Positions 17,113 through 24,770 are shown, counted from the stretch's first letter. The stretch: 25,205 nucleotides of DNA from JAAYYM01 sp035271065 (GCA_035271065.1 DATESB010000131.1:1-25205), one strand, 5' to 3'. Notes: generated by a model from the sequence alone, not told the origin. Program-made: numbers and translations.

Positions 17113-18481
17113 CGTTATCATTACCTCGTTCCATGGGAGTCAGCGCTCCCTCTGCCACACCTTCGGTGCTCTCCAGCGTCAACAGTATTTTTAATGTTAA
17201 AATAATTAATTTCAAATCCAGCCATATGGAATAGTGTTCAATGTAATACAAATCCAGTTTGAGTTTATCATATGGAAGAGAATTGTATTTGCCATAAATC
17301 TGTGCGTATCCTGTAAGTCCTGCTTTCACCTTTGTCCGATAAGCAAATTCAGGCATTACTTTTGTATACTTTTCAATAATCTGTGGCCTCTCCGGTCTTG
17401 GACCCACAAATGACATTGTACCGCCGATTACGTTAAACAACTGTGGCAGTTCATCTATTCTAACCTTACGAATCACACGACCTATTGGCGTAATTCTGTC
17501 ATCATTTTTGGTAGCAAGTCTGGCAACTCCGTCCTGCTCTGCTGTTTCTATCATGCTCCTAAATTTAAGCATGGTAAAGGTCTTTCCGTTTTGTGTGCAT
17601 CTGGTCTGCTTGTAGAAGACCGATCCGCCATCGTATAACTTAATTGCAATTGCTACAAGTAACATAATCGGCGATGTAATAATCAAGATAATAAACGCAA
17701 AAAGAATATCAAAAAGACGTTTGATGACTATCTGCTCAGGCTCCATCGGTGTACTCTTCGTCAGAAGCAACGGTGTGTCAAACAGGTGCAGTGTCTGCGA
17801 TCCATTTAGAATAATGTCAGAAATCTTTGGCATTACATAAACATCAATCGACTTTTCATAACAGTATTTGAATATCTTGTTACGAAGTGCAGTGGGAATG
17901 TCCCACATCATCACAACCTCGTGTCTGTCAATTGCTTTATAGACCTCTTCAATTCCAACATCAACTTTGACATTCTCCTTGATGCAAAATTGATGCTTTC
18001 TTGTTTTCACCTTATCAACAAACACATCTGTTGTCTCTCCTGCATGAAGCAACAATACATCCAGCGGCGGAAAGAAAGACCTATATAGATAAGTTGCACC
18101 CATAATCCATAATCCAATCAGGATACATTGTACAATTCCTGCTAAAAGCATTGGCAACACAGACGGAAAATGGTAAGCCAACAAACAGGCAATCGCATAA
18201 AACAACAAATCAGCACAAATTGTTGCAAACACCTGTGAAAACAGCAATTCCATCATACGAAAAGAGCCAACCTTTAAACCTCCGTACATTCCTGAAAAGA
18301 AAAATAGAATCAGGAGATAAACCGCCAAGATAAAAACATGACCCCAGAAGAAATACTGCTTCGGTAACTGCAGATTATAAAAATTGACCCATGCTACACC
18401 AACAATTGCCGTTTCAATTGCAACTATCACCAGTCCCATGATAAAGGTACATATTCTCTTTTGCAATATTTTCTTATTCAA
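17105..18481 (-). CDS. Polyprenyl glycosylphosphotransferase, WcaJ/WbaP-type (second initiator)
   Basis: A 458-residue large monotopic phosphoglycosyltransferase. Four hydrophobic segments (about 10-32, 44-64, 80-103, 108-135) and a Rossmann-like middle domain precede the catalytic core. The core has KRLFDILFAF (254-263), the SP break at 270-271, KFRSM (306-310), RIDELPQLFNV (341-351) with catalytic Asp343-Glu344, and GPRPERP (360-366). It loads the first sugar phosphate onto undecaprenyl phosphate. WcaJ/WbaP-type enzymes commonly use UDP-glucose or UDP-galactose, so its donor is probably different from that of the PglC-type enzyme at 6990-7604. The start is a TTG with GAGGTG five bases upstream; the next in-frame ATG would remove part of the first membrane segment. 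Confidence 0.92.
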   Translation of the reverse strand: MNKKILQKRICTFIMGLVIVAIETAIVGVAWVNFYNLQLPKQYFFWGHVFILAVYLLILFFFSGMYGGLKVGSFRMMELLFSQVFATICADLLFYAIACLLAYHFPSVLPMLLAGIVQCILIGLWIMGATYLYRSFFPPLDVLLLHAGETTDVFVDKVKTRKHQFCIKENVKVDVGIEEVYKAIDRHEVVMMWDIPTALRNKIFKYCYEKSIDVYVMPKISDIILNGSQTLHLFDTPLLLTKSTPMEPEQIVIKRLFDILFAFIILIITSPIMLLVAIAIKLYDGGSVFYKQTRCTQNGKTFTMLKFRSMIETAEQDGVARLATKNDDRITPIGRVIRKVRIDELPQLFNVIGGTMSFVGPRPERPQIIEKYTKVMPEFAYRTKVKAGLTGYAQIYGKYNSLPYDKLKLDLYYIEHYSIWLDLKLIILTLKILLTLESTEGVAEGALTPMERGNDNDE

Positions 18482-18490
18482 ACAAACACC

Positions 18491-19366
18491 TCATTTTTTG
18501 CCAAACAGTCGTAGCATCCATGCCCCCGGCATTCCCAACAGAATCAAGCCCGGATGAAACTTTGATTCTGAAAACACCTTCTTTTTCAAACATCTGGCAA
18601 AGCACAAATAATGACTGATATATTTAATCTTTAATATGGACATCGGTGTAATCTGTACCCTTTGCTCATAATAAAGATACCATGCCTGCGGATTCTCGTC
18701 ACGTAACTTCTGAACGCTGTCTGTATATCCCGACTCCACCAATTCACATATCGTCAAAATATGTGGCAAGACCCTCAACACATAATCCCTGTCTATTTTA
18801 TCATAAATATAATCTTCCGGTACATATTTTTCTCCGTTTATTTCAGGAAACGGATACTTTTTCAGAATATCTGTTTTGAAAACCAATGTAGTCTCCCCAT
18901 GAAAACCACCTTGATACAATTCTCTCAGTGTGGAATATTCCACACGTGGAAACTCACTGCCTGACAGGGTTTCCGTCAAGGATTTACCTTTATGTGCCAC
19001 AATTCCCGCTACAGTATTCTCTTGATTACCGCGTGCCCGAACCTCTTCCCATGCCTTCACTATCTGTTCCACCGCATCCGGTGCCAAATAATCATCCGAA
19101 TCAACACATATAAATAATTCGGTTGTGGCACGTTCCACTCCCGTATTATGTGCCCGCATCTTTCCGCCATTCTCACGATACACATATTGTATGGGAATCT
19201 CAGCATCCGCAATCCATTTACGAACCTCATCGCCGGTGCAATCTTTTGAACCATCATCCACAATCAGCCAACAAAAATCTTGACTGGTCTGCTGCAACAA
19301 ACTGTCATAAACACGTCTTAATAACTCTTTTCGATTGTAAGTTGGCGTAAACACTGTCAATAACAT
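18491..19366 (-). CDS. Glycosyltransferase family 2
   Basis: A 291-residue GT-A transferase. LTVFTPTYNRKELLRRVYDSL (from residue 3), WLIVDDGSKD (33-42), ENGGKMRAHNTGVERA (65-80) and CVDSDDYL (87-94) give a clear donor and metal site. Other features are GFHGETTLVFK and VPEDYIYDKID, the latter supplying the acidic catalytic region. The GGKMRAHN-type motif is typical of a GT2 subgroup frequent in capsule loci of Firmicutes. The C-terminal 30 residues carry a short hydrophobic, basic tail (LGMPGAWMLRLFGKK) that could touch the membrane. GGGAG lies seven bases upstream of the ATG. It sits nine bases before the WcaJ-type initiator. Substrate unknown. Confidence 0.92.
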   Translation of the reverse strand: MLLTVFTPTYNRKELLRRVYDSLLQQTSQDFCWLIVDDGSKDCTGDEVRKWIADAEIPIQYVYRENGGKMRAHNTGVERATTELFICVDSDDYLAPDAVEQIVKAWEEVRARGNQENTVAGIVAHKGKSLTETLSGSEFPRVEYSTLRELYQGGFHGETTLVFKTDILKKYPFPEINGEKYVPEDYIYDKIDRDYVLRVLPHILTICELVESGYTDSVQKLRDENPQAWYLYYEQRVQITPMSILKIKYISHYLCFARCLKKKVFSESKFHPGLILLGMPGAWMLRLFGKK

Positions 19367-19392
19367 CTCTTAACTCCCAAGGCATCTATTGC

Positions 19393-20259
19393 CTAACGCA
19401 GTCCCGAGTAATCAATTAATTCAAACACCTCAGGCTCCTCTAACTCATAGTGAAATACTGTATGGTTTTCCGTCTGTGCCACAACTCTAAAACCTGCTTG
19501 TTCAAAGAATGGTCTGATTGCATTATCAGTCGATACTACCATATATTCTGTCTTCGTCTGTTCCAGCGCCTGTTTAAACGCTTCCTCGGAAATGTCTCCG
19601 TGACGAATGAGTAATTCAAGTAATTTGTATTGTGGAAACGCCTCATCATCAAGCATTTCTTGTGTATATTCCTGACTGACCACATAGAGATAATCTTCTC
19701 TGTCAATGGTCAACAAAATAGAAGGATCATATTGACGCATCTCCATGTTATAGTTATATTCCATCAATACCCTTGGATAATCTACAGAAGCATCTTCATG
19801 TATGATTTCTGATATTTCAATTAATTCATCCGGTATCTTATATGCATTTTCTGTACGTGTATATCCCTCTGCGTAAATATAACTTCCGGACAAACACAGA
19901 ATAGCAAACATCGCAACTGCAAATACAATTCTTTTTACTTTTTTGTCTTGCATCATAATCAGTCTTGTGCACACATATGGTATCACAATTACAGTAGGTG
20001 CAATCCAAAAAAATCTGTAATATTCCTTGTTGACATCAAAAATTTGATTCAAAACCACCGGAAAAATAGGATTGTATACGGTTAAAAGAAGCAATACTGC
20101 GCTTGGCAAAAATATCTGTTGTTCCCGTTTTGTTCCTGCAATTAGGATAAACAACAGCGCTGCAGCATACAGCAGAAAAAAAGCGCCACCGTCCAGATAA
20201 TATTCCAGACATGCCTGCATATAAGAAAGTCCTGTATCAACTACAGTCAATGTTTGCAT
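19393..20259 (-). CDS. C-terminal half of a DUF6077-like membrane protein (split by TAG)
   Basis: This 288-residue frame continues the upstream 20308-21366 frame exactly in phase: the TAG at 20308-20310 and 16 open codons separate them. The segment has about four hydrophobic stretches (26-43, 51-70, 85-103, 112-130), then a soluble tail of about 150 residues ending near RPFFEQAGFRVVAQTENHT. KEYYRFFWIAPTVIVIPYV (78-96) resembles the helix-rich C-terminal part of DUF6077/GT39-like polytopic proteins. An AGAGGAGG sequence ten bases before the ATG at 20257-20259 could allow separate translation, so the half may still be made. On its own the function is unclear. If joined to the upstream half, a protein of about 656 residues results, a plausible size for a GT-C-type membrane glycosyltransferase. 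Confidence 0.72.
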   Translation of the reverse strand: MQTLTVVDTGLSYMQACLEYYLDGGAFFLLYAAALLFILIAGTKREQQIFLPSAVLLLLTVYNPIFPVVLNQIFDVNKEYYRFFWIAPTVIVIPYVCTRLIMMQDKKVKRIVFAVAMFAILCLSGSYIYAEGYTRTENAYKIPDELIEISEIIHEDASVDYPRVLMEYNYNMEMRQYDPSILLTIDREDYLYVVSQEYTQEMLDDEAFPQYKLLELLIRHGDISEEAFKQALEQTKTEYMVVSTDNAIRPFFEQAGFRVVAQTENHTVFHYELEEPEVFELIDYSGLR

Positions 20260-20307
20260 CTGCTCTTTTCCTCCTCTCTTATCCGATATCTGATAGGAAT
20301 CCGTTCC

Positions 20308-20310
20308 CTA
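20308..20310 (-). other. In-frame amber stop splitting a long membrane-protein frame
   Basis: On the minus strand the codons read ...GTA ATT CAC ACT TAT TAG GGA ACG GAT TCC, and the frame then stays open through 20259 to 19393. Distance from the upstream ATG (21366) to the downstream ATG (20259) is a multiple of three. No frameshift is involved. A single base change from TAT/TAC, CAG, AAG, GAG or TGG would give this stop. Confidence 0.85.
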
Positions 20311-21366
20311 ATAAGTGTGAATTACAAAATACCCTTTTACATATGCTACATACGTCAACGCCATAATCAACCCGGGGAGCATGCAAATGATGTACTTCGG
20401 GATAATCTTCCAATCCTTTTTGATAAAAACAAGCGGTATCAGAAGAACCGACAAAGTAGCTGGTACCAGCATATTGGCTGACGACGATATGGTGGTCGCC
20501 CCAAAACATATCAAAAACAGCATCATCCATATTTGAAATGATTGATGTTTTTGAAGCAACATCATATAAAGATATACAATTGCAACCAGTACAAGATTTC
20601 CAACAATGGCTTTTCCCTCGAACGTTCTGGTTAACAGGAAATTAGAAGGCGTATACAATGAAATGAAAGCGAAATTGGCCACTGTCATAAAGAACAACAT
20701 TAACAACTCTGATTTTCTGTTACCATCAAACAGAGCCTGTGCAATTTTATAATAGAGTAACTGAATTAATATAATGATAGTGGCTGTCATGATTGTCTTC
20801 GTCTGAACAAGTGCATGCAATCCCGTTAACCTGCACATCACCGCATCATTCATGGAATATGTTGCAAAAAAGTAACGCATTTCGAAATGATCCTGCCACA
20901 TGCCTGTGTAGGGATCATAAATATTCATTGTATCCGTTTGCACAGAAGCCGCCACATTACCTACATAATAAGTTGCATCCAGAGTGAAATTATAAGCATT
21001 TACAACCAAAATGACTTGTATCAGACACAACAAGACAAATCCCACAAAAAATACCGGTTCTGCTTTCACTTTTGCACCGATTTCTTTTATTTTATAATAC
21101 CATCTGCTTCCATTCAAAATTCCCGACAAAAGAACAACAAAAACAACAACGCCCAGCCAAAGATATGACATAGAAGTTAATGTCTGAAACCGCAGCATCA
21201 TCGGCACACAGAAGAAAAAGAACAAACTGTAGTACAAAAAGAAGCCTATGATAACTGTCATCGGCAACGACCACGCTTCACCCTTTTTACGCCTTGTAAC
21301 AAGTGAGCCAAACGCAGTATACATGATGAAATTCAAAATAATACATAAGATACTACTTAAGATCAT
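20308..21366 (-). CDS. DUF6077-like polytopic membrane protein, N-terminal half
   Basis: A 352-residue polytopic protein with about nine to ten hydrophobic segments. The first large outside loop carries TLDATYYVGNVAASV (128-142) and QTDTMNIYDPYTG (143-155). This resembles the conserved aspartate-containing loop of DUF6077 proteins, whose layout recalls GT-C glycosyltransferases such as GT39; Asp130 would then be the candidate catalytic residue. These are family impressions from memory. I chose the ATG at 21364-21366 with AGGAG seven bases upstream; an adjoining TTG one codon earlier is possible. The start lies inside the end of the preceding membrane-protein gene. The frame stops at TAG after VIHTY and continues in phase in the next frame. 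Role could be lipid-linked sugar transfer at the outer membrane face. Confidence 0.72.
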   Translation of the reverse strand: MILSSILCIILNFIMYTAFGSLVTRRKKGEAWSLPMTVIIGFFLYYSLFFFFCVPMMLRFQTLTSMSYLWLGVVVFVVLLSGILNGSRWYYKIKEIGAKVKAEPVFFVGFVLLCLIQVILVVNAYNFTLDATYYVGNVAASVQTDTMNIYDPYTGMWQDHFEMRYFFATYSMNDAVMCRLTGLHALVQTKTIMTATIIILIQLLYYKIAQALFDGNRKSELLMLFFMTVANFAFISLYTPSNFLLTRTFEGKAIVGNLVLVAIVYLYMMLLQKHQSFQIWMMLFLICFGATTISSSANMLVPATLSVLLIPLVFIKKDWKIIPKYIICMLPGLIMALTYVAYVKGYFVIHTY

Positions 21367-22126
21367 CAATACTCTCCTGCATATTCTGCATATAAACTGA
21401 CATATTATTGATTTTGGTATTCAAAGTATAAATTGCAAATAATGATAACAAAACATAAATAATAAACGCCAGTGTTAGTGTTCTTACATTAATCAGTTTC
21501 TTCATGACACTCTCTCCCTTTTGATTTGATTCAGGTTCTGATTTCTCTTCCGTCAGTTCCTCATACAGTAATCGATCTGTGCCTTTATGCAACAAAATCA
21601 GCAGAATCCCGGGAACAATCAGCTGTCTGATCAGTAATGTCACGGACATACAATCAAATAGCAGAATTGTTTCTTCCGGTGCCATAGACTGATATCCGAA
21701 CACATATGTGAGTAAAATCAAAAACAGAAACAACAATATGTTCTTTCGATGAGCTCCGCATAATTTCTTTGCAATCAACCAATAAATCGCAAACGACAGT
21801 AAGGCTATGATCAGTGAAGCAATCAACATCGCATTCATATGTGTCAGATTGTTCAGAAATTCAGAAAACCACTCGGTAGCGGAACGTGAGCCTCCAAGTG
21901 CTATCATACCAATATAAATCAAAAGTGCACTGTATTTTGTGACGGTTTTCCATTTTCTCTCACTATCTGTCGCTTCCTTTGTCACCAACACGCCCGCATA
22001 GGCTATCACAGCAAAAACAGGGCACAACAAAAAAGACGGATACAGAAACAACTTTCGTGTTCTATATTCCTTCTCCGTCAGATAAATAATCAATAGTGCA
22101 ATCAGGTAAAAAACGATTCCCTTCAT
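21353..22126 (-). CDS. Multi-pass membrane protein of unknown function, first gene of the operon
   Basis: I do not recognise the family. The 257 residues show about seven hydrophobic segments (roughly 3-16, 30-48, 65-78, 98-118, 128-144, 152-178, 214-234) with short basic loops. A hydrophilic, glutamate-rich linker (about 185-206) precedes the final segment, and a short amphipathic tail ends in NMQESIDDLK. An internal ATG (21503-21505) with GGGAG eight bases upstream could start a separate 50-residue single-helix protein identical to the last segment and tail. The gene starts 17 to 18 bases after the expected transcript start with AGGAG seven bases before its ATG. Its place at the head of the locus, overlapping the DUF6077-like gene, suggests the two work together in the membrane, but no activity can be named. 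Confidence 0.75.
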   Translation of the reverse strand: MKGIVFYLIALLIIYLTEKEYRTRKLFLYPSFLLCPVFAVIAYAGVLVTKEATDSERKWKTVTKYSALLIYIGMIALGGSRSATEWFSEFLNNLTHMNAMLIASLIIALLSFAIYWLIAKKLCGAHRKNILLFLFLILLTYVFGYQSMAPEETILLFDCMSVTLLIRQLIVPGILLILLHKGTDRLLYEELTEEKSEPESNQKGESVMKKLINVRTLTLAFIIYVLLSLFAIYTLNTKINNMSVYMQNMQESIDDLK

Positions 22127-22150
22127 TTCAGCGCTCCTATCTCGCTCTCT

Positions 22151-22179
22151 ATTATACTAAATATCTATAGTTTCAACAA
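22151..22179 (-). promoter_or_regulatory. Promoter of the polysaccharide operon
   Basis: On the minus strand TTGTTG (22174-22179) and a perfect TATAAT (22151-22156) are 17 bases apart, giving an expected start near 22144. That leaves a leader of about 18 bases containing AGGAG before the first gene at 22126. The short leader leaves little room for attenuation or a riboswitch. It is the only promoter-like site upstream of the long leftward operon. Confidence 0.65.
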
Positions 22180-22210
22180 GTAAGAAAATTGTCGAACGCT
22201 TTTTGTTTCA

Positions 22211-22239
22211 TTGTTTGTATTTCTGTGCTATTCTATTCT
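22211..22239 (+). promoter_or_regulatory. Promoter candidate for the 109-codon plus-strand gene
   Basis: TTGTTT (22211-22216) and TATTCT (22234-22239) are 17 bases apart on the plus strand. A strong AGGAGG (22268-22273) sits seven bases before the ATG at 22281. The boxes are only moderate matches. The site is back to back with the polysaccharide operon promoter, with about 30 bases between the two -35 boxes. Confidence 0.45.
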
Positions 22240-22280
22240 CAAATTGTATGACTGATTTGTAAGAGAGAGGAGGTTTCACT

Positions 22281-22610
22281 ATGCTGTGCGGTTGGTTGTC
22301 ACCGGATGGCAATTTCTATCCATGCGGACCATATGAGCATGTAGATTTGGCTTGTCAATTGACTGACCAATTATATGAACATGTTGAACAAGTCACCGAT
22401 ATGACGACAAACGATGACTTTTTGTTAAAAGAGCAGTGGATAAAGTTGTTTTGTGATGGTTTAATTGTGGGTGATACCCTACATCACCTGAATTGTAAGA
22501 AGAAATGGATTACAAATGCACAGATAGGTTGGATTGCAGGACAACAACACGAGTTGTCACCCAAACAGGAGCGTTGTCTGAGCATGTATTTGGAATTTGA
22601 GGACTTTTAG
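22281..22610 (+). CDS. Small protein of unknown function
   Basis: A 109-residue soluble, acidic protein that I do not recognise. It has no signal peptide or membrane segment. It starts MLCGWLSPDGNFYPCGPYEH, with Cys3 and Cys15 bracketing a WLSPDG turn, further cysteines at about 25, 58, 72 and 99, and several histidines (HHLNC near residues 68-72), so metal binding is possible but unproven. The N-terminal 'GW(I/L)SP(D/E)G-x-F-x-PC' look recalls small uncharacterised proteins of Firmicutes and phages. A near-perfect ribosome-binding site and its own promoter candidate support it as a real gene. It is the only plus-strand gene between two leftward operons and ends about 25 bases before a shared hairpin. 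It could be an unrelated passenger or a small regulator of the divergent operon. Confidence 0.7.
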   Translation: MLCGWLSPDGNFYPCGPYEHVDLACQLTDQLYEHVEQVTDMTTNDDFLLKEQWIKLFCDGLIVGDTLHHLNCKKKWITNAQIGWIAGQQHELSPKQERCLSMYLEFEDF

Positions 22611-22632
22611 TGCGACTGTTACTATTGTTGCA

Positions 22633-22663
22633 ATAAAAAAGCGAGGCTTTACAGCTTCGCTTC
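22633..22663 (-). terminator. Hairpin terminator shared by fcl and the convergent small gene
   Basis: Arms 22639-22647 and 22654-22662 pair around a six-base loop. On the minus strand the hairpin AAGCGAAGC/GCCTCGCTT (one A-C mismatch) is followed by TTTTATTG, extending the T run, a normal rho-independent form. It begins inside the last codons of fcl, so the stop codon lies in the loop. Read on the plus strand the mismatch becomes a G-U pair but the T run is poor. Confidence 0.7.
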
Positions 22664-23590
22664 TTGTACGTTATCGGCAAACCAATCATATGCCAGTTTG
22701 ACACCTTCGTCCAAATCAACCTTATGATGCCAACCCAATCCATGTAGTTTATCAACGTTAGTTAACTTTCTCGGCGTTCCGTCCGGCATATCTTTGTTCC
22801 AGATAATATCTCCATCAAAGCCTACCGTCCTTTTTACCGTCTCTGCAAGTTGTTTGATGGTAACTTCTTTTCCTGTGCCGATATTCACATGCTGCTCCCC
22901 GCTGTAATTCTCTAATAGGTATACACAAGCATCTGCCATATCATCCACATACAGAAATTCACGAAGTGGTGTACCCGTTCCCCACAATTCCACACTCGGC
23001 ATATTGTTTATCTTTGCCTCATGAAACTTGCGTATCATCGCCGGCAGTACATGAGAGTTGTTCAAATCATAATTGTCATGCGGACCATATAGATTGGTTG
23101 GCATGCAACTGATAAAATCATCCCCATATTGTCTTTTATAAAACTTACACATTTCAAGACCGGATATCTTGGCAATTGCATATGCTTCATTTGTTTCTTC
23201 CAATGGTCCGGTCAAAAGAGCATCTTCCGGTATCGGCTGTGGTGCCATCTTCGGATAAATACAGGTACTTCCCAAAAAGAGTAGTTTTTTTACACCATAT
23301 ACATGAGCACTGTGAATGACGTTACACTGTATCTGCATATTCTCATAAGCAAATTCAGCCGGCATCGTATTGTTGGCATTAATCCCTCCAACCTTTGCAG
23401 CTGCAAGCACAACATACTCAGGCTTCTCTGCTTCGAAGAATTCCTGCACCTTTTGCTGTGACTTCAGGTCCAACTCATGATGTGTTCTGCATACTATATT
23501 ATGATATCCTTTTTGCTCTAAGTTTCTTACAATTGCAGAACCAACCAATCCACGATGTCCTGCAACATATATTTTTGCATTCTTATCCAT
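22649..23590 (-). CDS. fcl: GDP-L-fucose synthase (GDP-4-keto-6-deoxymannose 3,5-epimerase/4-reductase)
   Basis: A 313-residue extended SDR, the usual length for Fcl/WcaG. GHRGLVG (11-17) binds NADPH, AAKVGGI (64-70) is characteristic of the family, GSTCIYP (107-113) carries the catalytic serine, and YAIAK (Tyr137, Lys141) is the YxxxK pair. NLYGPHDNYDL (about 167-177) and LREFLYVDDMA further support it. It converts GDP-4-keto-6-deoxy-D-mannose, the product of the upstream gmd, into GDP-L-fucose in the cytoplasm. The ATG has GAGG seven bases upstream and follows gmd after 16 bases, so they form a two-gene operon. Its last codons form part of a terminator hairpin. The fucose is presumably used by one of the glycosyltransferases in the large operon, although none can be named a fucosyltransferase by eye. 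Confidence 0.96.
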   Translation of the reverse strand: MDKNAKIYVAGHRGLVGSAIVRNLEQKGYHNIVCRTHHELDLKSQQKVQEFFEAEKPEYVVLAAAKVGGINANNTMPAEFAYENMQIQCNVIHSAHVYGVKKLLFLGSTCIYPKMAPQPIPEDALLTGPLEETNEAYAIAKISGLEMCKFYKRQYGDDFISCMPTNLYGPHDNYDLNNSHVLPAMIRKFHEAKINNMPSVELWGTGTPLREFLYVDDMADACVYLLENYSGEQHVNIGTGKEVTIKQLAETVKRTVGFDGDIIWNKDMPDGTPRKLTNVDKLHGLGWHHKVDLDEGVKLAYDWFADNVQEAKL

Positions 23591-23606
23591 AATACTGCCT
23601 CTGTTC

Positions 23607-24680
23607 TTATTGTTTGTTCTGTGCTTTGTATTCAGCGGAACTCATACCTGCAATTGCTTTCATATCAGAATCCACCATCATCGCAACCAGACTCTTAAAA
23701 TCAACCTTACGTTTCCAACCAAGTTCTTTTTCAGCTTTTGAGCAGTCTCCCCAAAGAAATTCTACTTCTGCAGGTCTGAAGTATCTTGGGTTTACATCCA
23801 CCAACAATCTGCCTGTTGCCTTATCATAACCCTTTTCTCCGACTCCGGTTCCCTTCCACTCTATCTGAATACCAACTTCAGCAAATGAAAGTTCCACAAA
23901 CTCGCGAACCGTATGTGTCTCATTGGTTGCAAGTACATAATCACCCGGCTTGTCCTGCTGGAGCATTCTCCACATACCTTCCACATAATCGCCTGCAAAT
24001 CCCCAGTCACGCTTTGCGTCCAGATTACCGAGAGATAACTTTTCTCTCTCATCTGCCATAATCGAAGCAACTGCGCGTGTAATCTTACGTGTTACAAAAG
24101 TTTCTCCGCGACGCGGTGATTCATGATTAAACAAAATGCCGTTACATGCGAATAAGTTATAAGCTTCTCTGTAATTGACCGTAATCCAATAGGAATACAA
24201 TTTTGCTGCTCCATATGGACTCTTCGGGTAAAACGGAGTCTTCTCACTCTGTGGTGCAGTTTCAGGAAGGCCACCAAATAATTCAGAAGTGGAAGCTTGA
24301 TAGAACTTGCACTTAACACCTGTCTTCTTAATTGCATCCAACAGTCTCAATGTACCGATACCTGTTGTTTCAGCTGTATATTCCGGCACCTCAAAAGATA
24401 CCGCCACATGCGACTGTGCCGCAAGATTATAGATTTCAGTCGGTTGAATCTGCTCAATCAGACGATTCAAATTGCTGGAATCGGTCAAATCGCCATGATG
24501 CAGGAATAAAGTCTTATCCCTTACCTCTCTGTCATAATATAAATGGTCAATTCTTTCAGTCGCTATAGATGAATGGCGACGAATGATGCCATGTACTTCA
24601 TATCCTTTTTCCAGAAGCAGCTCTGCAAGATAAGAGCCATCCTGTCCTGTAATTCCTGTAATCAGCGCTACATTTCTCAT
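23607..24680 (-). CDS. gmd: GDP-mannose 4,6-dehydratase
   Basis: From the preferred ATG the protein has 357 residues, close to bacterial Gmd (about 350-375). TGITGQDGSYL (8-18) binds NADP, HGDLTDSSNL (62-71) and NLAAQSHVAVSFE (85-97) are highly conserved, Thr131/Ser132/Glu133 lie in ASTSELFG, and YGAAK (Tyr156, Lys160) is the catalytic pair. HESPRRGETFVTRK is another Gmd hallmark. It makes GDP-4-keto-6-deoxy-D-mannose, which fcl converts to GDP-L-fucose. The open frame reaches 24767, but the extra 29 residues are unlike Gmd and cover the promoter, while AGGAG lies seven to eight bases before the ATG at 24678-24680. No mannose-supply genes are visible, so GDP-mannose must come from elsewhere. 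Confidence 0.97.
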   Translation of the reverse strand: MRNVALITGITGQDGSYLAELLLEKGYEVHGIIRRHSSIATERIDHLYYDREVRDKTLFLHHGDLTDSSNLNRLIEQIQPTEIYNLAAQSHVAVSFEVPEYTAETTGIGTLRLLDAIKKTGVKCKFYQASTSELFGGLPETAPQSEKTPFYPKSPYGAAKLYSYWITVNYREAYNLFACNGILFNHESPRRGETFVTRKITRAVASIMADEREKLSLGNLDAKRDWGFAGDYVEGMWRMLQQDKPGDYVLATNETHTVREFVELSFAEVGIQIEWKGTGVGEKGYDKATGRLLVDVNPRYFRPAEVEFLWGDCSKAEKELGWKRKVDFKSLVAMMVDSDMKAIAGMSSAEYKAQNKQ

Positions 24681-24724
24681 TGATATTCTCCTTAACTGCA
24701 TACGTAATTTCGTTAACAAAAAGT

Positions 24725-24753
24725 AGTATACCCCAAATCCGATATTTTGTCCA
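24725..24753 (-). promoter_or_regulatory. Promoter of the gmd-fcl operon
   Basis: On the minus strand TGGACA (24748-24753) and TATACT (24725-24730) are separated by 17 bases, each one base from consensus. Expected start is near 24718, giving a leader of about 38 bases before gmd. It lies within the over-long open frame, which is a further reason to use the later gmd start. Confidence 0.7.
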
Positions 24754-24770
24754 TAATGTGTCGGCAATCC

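Noticed and set aside
20260..20310. Frameshift as the cause of the split membrane protein
   Set aside because: Both halves are in the same reading phase; only a TAG separates them.
24681..24767. 29-residue N-terminal extension of Gmd
   Set aside because: It is unlike Gmd, covers the promoter boxes, and a well-spaced ribosome-binding site serves the later ATG.
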